A DNA stretch of 20,473 nt, from positions 1 to 20,473 of IMG/VR virus record IMGVR_UViG_3300025168_000875, one strand, 5' to 3'. The position numbers were made by a program, and so were the translations under genes. The notes beneath the pieces are model-generated. The model searched no databases and was not told the origin of the DNA. It was given only the letters and a program-made list of their open reading frames with translations. The stretch is from a virus. Of this stretch, positions 6,603 to 13,529 are shown piece by piece. Position 1 is the first letter of the stretch, and the number at the start of each line of letters is the position of its first letter.

Positions 6603-7751
6603 ATGGCTAATACTAACTTTGCGTCACTGACCTCCGAACAACTAACGGCTTGGTCACGTGACTTTTGGCGCGTTGCTCGCAACATGTCTTTCATTAACCA
6701 ATTTGCTGGTTCTGGGTCCAATGCTATGGTCCAAAGAATAAGCGAACTTACCAAATCTGAAAAAGGAGCTAGAGCTGTACTAACACTTTTAGCCGATATG
6801 ACAGGTGATGGTATCACTGGAGATTACACTCTAGAGGGTAATGAAGAATCATTGCGTGCATTCGACATAACTGTTCAACTAGATCAACTCAGGTTTGCTA
6901 ACAGACTTGCAGGAAGACTAGCTGATCAAAAATCTGTTGTTAACTTCCGTGAAAATTCTAGAGACTCTCTTGCTTACGCAATAGCCGATAGAATTGACCA
7001 ACTAGCGTTTTTAACGCTTACTGGGGTTGCTTACACGCAGAAAAATAATGGTGCATTAAGACCTGTTTATACTTCAGGTCAAAATCTAGGTGATCTCGCT
7101 TTTGCTAGCGATGTTTCAGCTCCTACGTCTAATAGACATAGAAGATTTGATGCTACCAATGGTATCGTAGCTGGTGATGTTACTGCAACTGTTGCAGCTG
7201 ACAAACTAACTTACGGTGCTATCGTGGACTTAAAAGCCTACGCTAAAGACAACTACATCCGTGGTTTAAGAGGCGCTGGTAATGAAGAGGTATTTCACCT
7301 TTTCGTAACTCCACAAGTAATGGCTGACCTTAAACTTGATTCAGACTTCCTTGCTAACGTAAGGCAGGCTGGTGTTAGAGGACCAACTTCAGGGTTGTTC
7401 TCAGGAACTTCAAGTCTAATGGTTGATGGTGTAATGGTTCATGAATTCAGACACGTATTTAATACGTCTGGTGCTACTACTGGTGCATCAAGTAATGCTG
7501 GATCTGCTGGATACAAATGGGGCGCTGACGCTGACGTTAACGGTTCTGCTTGTATTTTTGCTGGAGCACAAGCACTTGCTATGGCTGATATCGGACTACC
7601 AGAAATGGTTGAAGATAATTTTGACTACGGAAACCAAAATGGTATTTCTGTAGGTAAAATATTTGGCTTTAGAAAACCAAAATTCCAAAGCGACATCAAT
7701 GGTGCCGTTGAAGATTTCGGTGTAATCAGACTAGATGTTGCTTACGCATAA
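6603..7751 (+). CDS. Major capsid protein, N4-gp56 family
   Basis: Main shell subunit, 382 residues. The N-terminal half carries the signature of the N4-gp56 / DUF4043 coat family: LTKSEKGARAVLTLLADMTGDGITGDYTLEGNEESL..FDITVQLDQLRFANRLAGRLADQ, then NSRDSLAYAIADRIDQLAFLTLTG. The C-terminal half contains VFHLFVTPQVMADLKLDSDFLANVRQAGVRG and AGAQALAMADIGLPEMVEDNFDYGNQNGISVGKIFGFRKPKF, typical of the HK97-like fold of this family. Placement after scaffold fits. Codon use differs from its neighbours: nine of ten tyrosine codons are TAC by my count, and CGT/CGC arginines cluster in the first 30 codons, as expected for a highly expressed gene. The start is fixed by GGAGAAG upstream; a terminator follows. 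Confidence 0.93.
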   Translation: MANTNFASLTSEQLTAWSRDFWRVARNMSFINQFAGSGSNAMVQRISELTKSEKGARAVLTLLADMTGDGITGDYTLEGNEESLRAFDITVQLDQLRFANRLAGRLADQKSVVNFRENSRDSLAYAIADRIDQLAFLTLTGVAYTQKNNGALRPVYTSGQNLGDLAFASDVSAPTSNRHRRFDATNGIVAGDVTATVAADKLTYGAIVDLKAYAKDNYIRGLRGAGNEEVFHLFVTPQVMADLKLDSDFLANVRQAGVRGPTSGLFSGTSSLMVDGVMVHEFRHVFNTSGATTGASSNAGSAGYKWGADADVNGSACIFAGAQALAMADIGLPEMVEDNFDYGNQNGISVGKIFGFRKPKFQSDINGAVEDFGVIRLDVAYA

Positions 7752-7764
7752 TCGAGTCTTAATT

Positions 7765-7800
7765 AAAGTGAGGGCCATCTTTGGGTGGCTCTCCTTTATT
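7765..7800 (+). terminator. Intrinsic terminator after the coat gene
   Basis: GAGGGCCA (7770-7777) pairs with TGGCTCTC (7786-7793) with one G-U wobble and an eight-base loop. After a one-base bulge (T7769), AAAG (7765-7768) pairs with CTTT (7794-7797), and a short T-rich tract CTTTATT follows. It sits between coat stop and the next ribosome site and probably attenuates rather than blocks downstream expression, since the next genes have no obvious separate promoter. Confidence 0.75.
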
Positions 7801-7804
7801 ACTT

Positions 7805-7814
7805 AATATAGGAG
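7805..7814 (+). promoter_or_regulatory. Strong RBS deciding the start at 7820, shared leader AATATAGGAG
   Basis: GGAG lies five bases before ATG 7820. It fixes this start over an upstream in-frame alternative at 7781, which would begin inside the terminator stem-loop. Confidence 0.75.
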
Positions 7815-7819
7815 TAATT

Positions 7820-8281
7820 ATGAAAGTAATAGCAAATGAAGATATGTATGTATCTACGACATGGGGAGCTGCAATAAGATTGTATGCAGGAGTAGAAAAA
7901 GAATTAGGGGATGACTTAGGTCTAGCTTGTTTACAGCAAGGAGCTGTAAGAGTTGAGGATGAGTCAATACCAAGAAACCCATCCTTAATGGCAAGAGAAG
8001 AAGTTATTGAGGAGGCGGAATTAGTAGAGGAAGAGGATGCACGTGATATCGAAGACACAGAGAATAAAGAACAGGCTGAAGTATCAGGAGAAACTGAAAC
8101 GGAAGAGGCAGTTAGAGAAGAAAAATTAGAATCTGCAATACAACAGATAATAGATAATGGAGACCCAAAAGATTTTACAACTGATGGGATGCCTAAACAG
8201 TCTGTAATAAAAGCAGTGTTTGGTGAGCAGGTATCATCTGAAGAAAGAGACGAAGTTTGGGCTAAATTAATAGTGGATTAA
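7820..8281 (+). CDS. Acidic capsid-associated protein with C-terminal phage HTH-like segment
   Basis: 153 residues, function unproven. Three parts are visible. Residues 1-45 (MKVIANEDMYVSTTWGAAIRLYAG...GLACLQQGAV) are a small module often found in short proteins beside phage coat genes. Residues about 57-101 are a very acidic linker dominated by Glu. Residues about 101-150 (AIQQIIDNGDPKDFTTDGMPKQSVIKAVFGEQVSSEERDEVWAKL) match the pattern 'i..gd..dFt.dG.Pk..ai...lG..v...eRd..W', a winged-helix-like segment that recurs in phage head and tail accessory proteins. Position right after coat suggests a capsid decoration, head-completion or assembly-regulating protein. The acidic linker could contact scaffold or DNA-mimic surfaces. 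Start decided by the strong ribosome site. Confidence 0.72.
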   Translation: MKVIANEDMYVSTTWGAAIRLYAGVEKELGDDLGLACLQQGAVRVEDESIPRNPSLMAREEVIEEAELVEEEDARDIEDTENKEQAEVSGETETEEAVREEKLESAIQQIIDNGDPKDFTTDGMPKQSVIKAVFGEQVSSEERDEVWAKLIVD

Positions 8282-8287
8282 TGAAAT

Positions 8288-9016
8288 ATGGCAGGGACAG
8301 TAACAGGGGCTAATTTATTACTAAGGATTGAAGACACGCTTCAAGATCCTAGCAATGTGCGTTGGACAGAAGCTGAACTTCTTCGTTATATTAATGATGC
8401 ACAAAGAGAGATTGTTAATATAAGGCCAGAAGCTACCGCAACTTCTGCAAATGTAGCTTTAGTAGTTGGAACTGCTCAAACTATACCTACTGGGGCATTA
8501 CGTTTATTAAAAGTAGTACGTAATATGTCAGCAGCAGGTGGAAGTGCCACAGGTAAAAGAACTATACGACTAGTAGACCAAGACATTTTAGATACACAAG
8601 AACCTAGTTGGCATGACTCTACTGTAACAGGTGATGCCGCTCATACTACAATAGTGAAACATTATGTTTTTGATGAGGATGACCCAAGAAGATACTATGT
8701 ATATCCAGGGGCCTCTTCTACGAGCACTTTTGTAGAGATAGTATATTCAGATAGCCCTACTGATTTAGCCAATACATCAGCTACTTTAGATGTAGATGAT
8801 ATATACGCAAATGCAGTTGTTGATTATGCTTTGTATAGAGCTTTTATGAAAGACGCAGAGTCTGCGGGCAGTACTCAAAGAGCGCAGATACATTTTAATT
8901 TATTTAACACTAGTTTAGGTAGCGGAGCACAGATAAGTAACTCTTCTAGTCCTAATTTAGACCCTATAAGAAATTCACCCCCAACAGGTGTAGGAGCACC
9001 AATTTTTAATGGCTAG
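8288..9016 (+). CDS. Head-tail adaptor protein (DUF6682-like)
   Basis: Probable connector ring bound beneath the portal, 242 residues. The N-terminus IEDTLQDPSNVRWTEAELLRYINDAQREIVNIRPEA is a strong match to the phage adaptor family I recall as DUF6682: 'L.D..n.RWt..ELL.wiNdaqr.iv..rPda'. It is followed by QTIPTGALRLLKVVRNM, RTIRLVDQDILDTQEPSWH, then DPRRYYVYPGA, and the helical block DDIYANAVVDYALYRAFMKDAESAGSTQRAQIHF. This all-helical core with a beta insertion is shared by phage connector proteins such as gp6-type and P22 gp4-type adaptors. The C-terminal tail is Ser/Pro/Asn-rich and may be flexible. The next gene begins inside its last eight bases. Confidence 0.82.
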   Translation: MAGTVTGANLLLRIEDTLQDPSNVRWTEAELLRYINDAQREIVNIRPEATATSANVALVVGTAQTIPTGALRLLKVVRNMSAAGGSATGKRTIRLVDQDILDTQEPSWHDSTVTGDAAHTTIVKHYVFDEDDPRRYYVYPGASSTSTFVEIVYSDSPTDLANTSATLDVDDIYANAVVDYALYRAFMKDAESAGSTQRAQIHFNLFNTSLGSGAQISNSSSPNLDPIRNSPPTGVGAPIFNG

Positions 9017-9689
9017 TTTTGACTCAATAATGAAAGATGTACTTCCGTACGTTCCGGGGTGCCCAGATACAGTTGTAGAAAACTCTTTACGTTCTTCTAG
9101 TATAGAGCTTTGTGAAAAAGCTAGCGTATATACTAAAGAGCTAGACCCAATTAGTACTGTATCAGGTATCTATGAGTATGAATTTGGACAGCCCGCAGGA
9201 ACTAAAGTAGATAAAATAGTTTGGGCAATATATAACGGAGAAGATCTAGAAGCTATAACTCCTAGAGGGTTAGAAGGCCAAAACCCAAAATGGAGGGATA
9301 ACCAGTCTACCCCTAAACATTTTATACAACAATCTTCTGATTTATTTTGGTTAGTACCTATACCAGATACAAGTTTAACTAATGGCATAATCCTGAACGT
9401 AGCATTAAAACCTTCTAGAACCTCTAACAATATTGCAAACGAAATAGCGGACGATTACAGAGACGCAATAATATATGGGGCTTTGTACAGATTATTACGT
9501 ATGCCCGCGAAAGATTGGACAGACCCAATTGCAGCCGCAGATTACGCAGGTTTATTTAGACAACAAGTAGAAGAAGCTGAGATAAAAGCAAGAAGAGCTA
9601 ATATAGGTGTTTCTAGGAAAGTAACATATTCTGGCGTAGGGGTTTCTCCTGTTAGAAGGTTTCGGAGGTATGGTTCGGAGAAAGGGTAA
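9009..9689 (+). CDS. Second adaptor / tail-tube-like connector protein
   Basis: 226 residues. It has the architecture of podophage connector proteins: an N-terminal helix (FDSIMKDVLPYVPGCPDTVVENSLRSSSIELCEKASVY), a central beta domain (GIYEYEFGQPAGTKVDKIVWAIYNGEDLEAITPRGLE) ending in a Phe/Trp-rich part (DLFWLVPIPDTSL), and a C-terminal helix pair (DDYRDAIIYGALYRLLRMPAKDW...YAGLFRQQVEEAEIKARRANIG). 'Y.dai..GAlyRL...P.k.W.dp..A..y...f...v..A..kA' is the recurring connector pattern in these phages. The gene overlaps the first adaptor by eight bases, implying coupled production of interacting partners. I cannot tell a tail-tube protein from a second head-completion ring. The basic C-terminus (RRFRRYGSEKG) may touch DNA. 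Confidence 0.75.
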   Translation: MASFDSIMKDVLPYVPGCPDTVVENSLRSSSIELCEKASVYTKELDPISTVSGIYEYEFGQPAGTKVDKIVWAIYNGEDLEAITPRGLEGQNPKWRDNQSTPKHFIQQSSDLFWLVPIPDTSLTNGIILNVALKPSRTSNNIANEIADDYRDAIIYGALYRLLRMPAKDWTDPIAAADYAGLFRQQVEEAEIKARRANIGVSRKVTYSGVGVSPVRRFRRYGSEKG

Positions 9690-10112
9690 ATGGAACTTAA
9701 ATTTAGTAAGATACATGTAGATGACTTACAATTTGTTTATGAAGAGATTGAGGAAAAATTAAGGTACATAATTAAAAAAAGCTACTCTGACTGGTTACCA
9801 GCAGATATATATGTAGCGTTAAAAAATAAAGATGCAGATTTATATATTGGATACAAAGGAGACGAAAACGTTGGGTTTATTGTTACTAGTACCCAACAAA
9901 ACCATGGTGGGGGCCCTACTTTGTATGTTTGGGCGGCTTACCAAGACCCTAAATATGGATATGCAAAAAATGGGTTCGAACTATTGGAAAAACTTGCTTC
10001 AGAGTTACAAGCAGACAATATTGAGTTTCAAACAAGTAGAGAGGGGTGGAGTAAAGTTGCTCCAGCTCATGGTTATAAATTAGTAAGTTATGTTTATAGA
10101 AAGGATATGTAA
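9690..10112 (+). CDS. GNAT-like acetyltransferase domain protein
   Basis: 140 residues. The layout resembles a compact GNAT fold: N-terminal strand and helix pair (residues 1-35), a strand pair 52-67 (LYIGYKGDENVGFIVTS), a strand 77-83 (TLYVWAAY), a helix 92-107 (AKNGFELLEKLASEL), and a C-terminal strand with GYKLVSYVYRKDM. The canonical acetyl-CoA loop R/Q-x-x-G-x-G/A is not evident before the helix (PKYGYAKNG is found instead), so activity is uncertain. Small GNAT-like genes are repeatedly found among podophage connector and ejection genes. Possible roles are acetylating a virion or host protein, or a purely structural function. ATG directly follows the stop of the adaptor, with GAGAAAGGG just upstream. 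The stop overlaps the next ATG by one base. Confidence 0.62.
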   Translation: MELKFSKIHVDDLQFVYEEIEEKLRYIIKKSYSDWLPADIYVALKNKDADLYIGYKGDENVGFIVTSTQQNHGGGPTLYVWAAYQDPKYGYAKNGFELLEKLASELQADNIEFQTSREGWSKVAPAHGYKLVSYVYRKDM

Positions 10113-10762
10113 TGGCAAAAAAACCTAAAAAACAAGAGTACAAAGCTAGCGAAGCTGAAAAAGCTAATGCTTCTATAGCGGTTGCAGAGCAAGATTATTT
10201 TGAAAAAACTTATCAACCTTTGCTTAGACAAATGAGAGACAAAGCCTCTACTGCTCAAGATAGAACTACAGATACCTTACAAGATAGAGCGCAAGCAGAT
10301 ACTATGCAGGCGCTTACAGGTGGTAGGCCTAATTTACAGGTAGTAGAGGGTGTAAATTACGCTGCTAATATAGCATCAGGGGCTGCGGGACAAATGTCTA
10401 GAGCTAGAATGAAAGGTAAAGATGTGGCTACTACTATGCAGACGGGGGTACTAGGTACAGCTAGAGGCCAACAAGCAGACGCAGCTACTGGGTTAGGTGC
10501 TGCATCTAGGATGGCTACAAGTAATTTGTTAACAGAAGCTAGAAACAAACAGGCTGTAAGAGCTGCTAAAGCCGGAGCTATGGCGCAAGTTGGTGGTACG
10601 TTTATAGGTCAAGCAGGAGAAAACTATGCAGACACTAATAATATTTTTATGAAACCTGGGAAAATTACAACTACTGGTGAAGGCAATAAAGCAAAACAAA
10701 CGAGGGGTAAAAACACTGGTATATTTGGTGGGGTATTTGGTTATGGAGGGTCCAACTCATGA
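10112..10762 (+). CDS. Putative internal virion (ejection) protein, 216 aa
   Basis: Not matched to a named family with certainty. The N-terminus is Lys-rich (MAKKPKKQEYKASEAEKA), then helical (QDYFEKTYQPLLRQMRDKASTAQDRTTDTLQDRAQADTMQAL), then a long Ala/Gly/Met-rich amphipathic region (about residues 85-170) of low complexity. It ends in a Gly/aromatic tail (GIFGGVFGYGG). Ala/Gly-rich helical proteins of this size just upstream of two large ejection proteins occur in T7-like and related podophages (gp14-like role). It probably helps form the ejected channel across the envelope. ATG overlaps the preceding stop (TAATG) and its own TGA overlaps the next ATG (ATGA), so it is translationally coupled on both sides. 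Confidence 0.6.
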   Translation: MAKKPKKQEYKASEAEKANASIAVAEQDYFEKTYQPLLRQMRDKASTAQDRTTDTLQDRAQADTMQALTGGRPNLQVVEGVNYAANIASGAAGQMSRARMKGKDVATTMQTGVLGTARGQQADAATGLGAASRMATSNLLTEARNKQAVRAAKAGAMAQVGGTFIGQAGENYADTNNIFMKPGKITTTGEGNKAKQTRGKNTGIFGGVFGYGGSNS

Positions 10763-11358
10763 GCGTACTAGGCAGCGTAAGGAATATGATGGTCGATATA
10801 GACAAAAAGATGCAGGATACTAATAGTTATATTGGAGGGCTACCCCAAGTAGCAGACCCTGAAAAAGCTTATGCTGATGTAAGTAAGAGTCAGTATTACA
10901 ACTACATAAGGGACTTTAGAGATTTCGAAGAACAACAAATACAAGATGCTCAAACCGATACATCGTTAATTGATGGGGCTAGAGAAGACGCCGCCACACA
11001 ATCTGCGGTATCCCAAGGGGTACAACAGAGAAATCTAGAACGTTATGGTACGGAATTAACAGCCGCAGAACGGTCTGAAATAGCTAGATCAAATCAAAGG
11101 GGTTCCTCTTTAACTTATGCAAACAGTGTTAATAATGCGCAGATTGCTCAAGAAGAAGCTAACACACGAAAACTAGCTGATTTAATTAATATAGGACAGG
11201 GCGTTAATAGAAGTTCTATGTCTCAAATGCAAAGCGCAGCACAAGATGCTTCCTCTAGGAAACAAGCTTATTCATCAGCTAAAGCTAGCGCTAAAGCTCA
11301 GAATGCTAGCATGGCTGGAAGTTTAGCTTCAGCAGCAATACTAGCGTTCGCAATATAA
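10759..11358 (+). CDS. Putative internal virion (ejection) protein, 199 aa, C-terminal hydrophobic segment
   Basis: Function inferred. Mostly helical and Gln/Ala/Ser-rich, with repeated coiled-coil-like stretches (QYYNYIRDFRDFEEQQIQDAQ, RNLERYGTELTAAERSEIARSNQRG, NNAQIAQEEANTRKLADLINI). The segment 'RYG..Lta.er..i.r......s...a..vN.A' recurs in proteins of the same position in other phages that I recall as internal virion proteins. The last 16 residues (SMAGSLASAAILAFAI) form a hydrophobic tail that could insert in a membrane. It starts in an ATGA overlap with the previous gene. The two may be halves of one functional unit, as both are small, helical and low complexity. Confidence 0.6.
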   Translation: MSVLGSVRNMMVDIDKKMQDTNSYIGGLPQVADPEKAYADVSKSQYYNYIRDFRDFEEQQIQDAQTDTSLIDGAREDAATQSAVSQGVQQRNLERYGTELTAAERSEIARSNQRGSSLTYANSVNNAQIAQEEANTRKLADLINIGQGVNRSSMSQMQSAAQDASSRKQAYSSAKASAKAQNASMAGSLASAAILAFAI

Positions 11359-11362
11359 TATT

Positions 11363-13528
11363 ATGGCAAATTTAGTAGATAGTTTTTTAGGCGGGGTTCA
11401 AAGAGCCGCAGGGTACAGTGATAGAAGGCGTCAAGTACAGTCTCAGCTTCAGGCTCAAGACATGGCTGCTACTGAGTTTAATAATCAGCAGTATGATAGA
11501 AATATGGCAGAGTTTGCCAGGCGTACAAATACAGCAATACTTGATGTTAAAGACAGACTTATGCAACAAGGTGAAAATAAAAATGAGGCTGATTTAGGCA
11601 TAGAAGATTTTATAACTGCTTATGGAAAGGAGGAGGGCATTAAAGTACTTAATAGTATAGGGTTTGGGGCTGGATCTTTAGGGGAGAATAAATTTATTGC
11701 CGATATTGATTTTAACGACGATGGCACTATAACTCCTACGGTAGGGGTATATGACACAGACGAGGAGGGCAATCCTTATGTGTACTCAGAAAGATTTACT
11801 AAAGGGGGTAAAAAAGCTGCGGAAGGGGGAGAGTATGAAGATTTAGATTTAAGAGGGGCAAATGCAACTCTTCAAAGATATTTTCAAGGCGTACGTGGAG
11901 CAGGAGGTATGTTCCCAAATGTAGCATACATGGAACGAACTCAGAAAGGCGCTTTTGGTTTTGGGGATAGAGAAGGGGCGGAAAAAACAGGGCAAGATTC
12001 AGTAGATAATATAGACGGGACCCCTACTGTATCTGATAGTTTAGCAGGTGAAAATACAGGGGTTGGGATTAAAGATCCAATGGGCGGGGATGGAAGCCCA
12101 GCAGGACCTGGGGATCAACCCCCTACTATGCCAATGGGAGAAGAAATATCTAATTTTTTACCCCAATTAACGATAGGCGGGAATGTGTATTCACCTATTG
12201 AGTCCGGTTTTAGATCAGATAGTAATCCATCTAGCCCCGCGTACGTAGATGCAAGTACAATAGGGGAATATGAGGGTTATATAGAGACTAATCCAGACGT
12301 ACCATTTAATATGACACAGGAACAGTTTAATTCTCTAACAACTGAAGAACAAGACGCTTATAAATACGCTTCTAGAGCTATAACTTATAAATCTATACAA
12401 GACCGCGTAAAACCTATACTCATGCCTGAAGGGTCAAGTGCTCTTGAAGGGGGTCTATTTAGTAGTGTTAGAAACAATCCTATGGATTATAAAGATGGTA
12501 AAAAAATAGCTGAGAGGGGCATGTCCGCGTCTAAACGACAAGCTAAAGACAAAGCAAATAATTTTTATGCAGATAACGAAGATGAAATTTATTCTTATTT
12601 AGCTACTAACCCAGAAGCATTTAAAGAATTTGAAAAAGACCCCCAAGCTTTTGCTACTAACTCTAAATATACCCAGAACGGTAAATTAATAACCCCAGCT
12701 CCGGCAAAAGTTGTTGCAAAAAATAAAGTTGCTCTTAAAACAGTAGGAAAAAATGTAAAAGCGGGTAACCCTACTGACCAAGACACTCAAACTGTAGCGG
12801 GTATTATTGCTCAAAACACCAACACATCTAATCAATCCGTTAATATGAGGCAGTATGGTAGAAACGATAGAATTAGTATTTCTAAAACTATTTTAGCCTC
12901 TATACCTGCAAACATGCAAGGTACATATGTGCCTATGTTAGGTGTATTTGAAGAAACAGGTATGATGACTTTAGATCCTGCAAAACTTCAAATATCGCAG
13001 CTAAATGCGCAAACACAAGCTCAGTATGGCAAGGAGCAAACTCCTTCAGTTAGAAAATACATAGAAGACCAAGGTATGATTTTAGCAAAATATGATCCAG
13101 TAAAGGGAGTTTCAACTAATTTTGATACAGATGATCTTCCTGAATTTGTTAATGGCCTTTCTGTAATGATAGGTAACGCACAAAATGAAGCAGACCTACA
13201 AGGACTAGGGTTAATTGCAGGTCAGGCTATTAACTTATACATAGAGAATGAAGCTACTGATGGGATATTAGGCTCAATAAAAACCTGGCTATTTGGGGGC
13301 CCGAATACAGGAGGATTTAGTATATCTCCTAATGTTAGAGCGTATAATTCTCAAGGCCAACTAGTAACTGATTTTAGTCAAAGAAATACTATAGATAGGA
13401 TAGGTATAGTAGGCGAAGACGGTACAAGAGATGGAGATTTTGTATCCGTAGGAGAAATAAGAGGTAGTTTAGATCAAGGTGGCCTAGACATGTTGTTAGG
13501 TTACGCTACAAAAGCAGGAAGCATATAG
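11363..13528 (+). CDS. Large internal virion (ejection) protein, 721 aa
   Basis: No catalytic motif recognised. The N-terminal 70 residues are a helical, Gln-rich segment (VDSFLGGVQRAAGYSDRRRQVQSQLQAQDMAATEFNNQQYDRNMAEF) like those at the start of podophage internal virion proteins. Residues about 70-200 look globular with a beta-rich part (FIADIDFNDDGTITPTVGVYDTDEEG). A Gly/Pro/Asp linker (DPMGGDGSPAGPGDQPPTMPMGEE) separates this from the C-terminal half, which is helical and polar. No lysozyme or transglycosylase signature is visible. It starts four bases after the preceding stop, without a clear Shine-Dalgarno, and ends one base before the GTG of the giant ejection protein, so the two are probably made together in fixed ratio. 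Confidence 0.62.
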   Translation: MANLVDSFLGGVQRAAGYSDRRRQVQSQLQAQDMAATEFNNQQYDRNMAEFARRTNTAILDVKDRLMQQGENKNEADLGIEDFITAYGKEEGIKVLNSIGFGAGSLGENKFIADIDFNDDGTITPTVGVYDTDEEGNPYVYSERFTKGGKKAAEGGEYEDLDLRGANATLQRYFQGVRGAGGMFPNVAYMERTQKGAFGFGDREGAEKTGQDSVDNIDGTPTVSDSLAGENTGVGIKDPMGGDGSPAGPGDQPPTMPMGEEISNFLPQLTIGGNVYSPIESGFRSDSNPSSPAYVDASTIGEYEGYIETNPDVPFNMTQEQFNSLTTEEQDAYKYASRAITYKSIQDRVKPILMPEGSSALEGGLFSSVRNNPMDYKDGKKIAERGMSASKRQAKDKANNFYADNEDEIYSYLATNPEAFKEFEKDPQAFATNSKYTQNGKLITPAPAKVVAKNKVALKTVGKNVKAGNPTDQDTQTVAGIIAQNTNTSNQSVNMRQYGRNDRISISKTILASIPANMQGTYVPMLGVFEETGMMTLDPAKLQISQLNAQTQAQYGKEQTPSVRKYIEDQGMILAKYDPVKGVSTNFDTDDLPEFVNGLSVMIGNAQNEADLQGLGLIAGQAINLYIENEATDGILGSIKTWLFGGPNTGGFSISPNVRAYNSQGQLVTDFSQRNTIDRIGIVGEDGTRDGDFVSVGEIRGSLDQGGLDMLLGYATKAGSI

Positions 13529-13529
13529 T

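Noticed and set aside
7781-7819. Upstream extension of the accessory protein to 7781
   Set aside because: The extension begins inside the terminator hairpin and spans the strong ribosome site before ATG 7820.
9832-10083. Plus-strand 83-residue ORF inside the acetyltransferase-like gene
   Set aside because: Alternative frame without a ribosome site; the main frame has the coherent GNAT-like layout.
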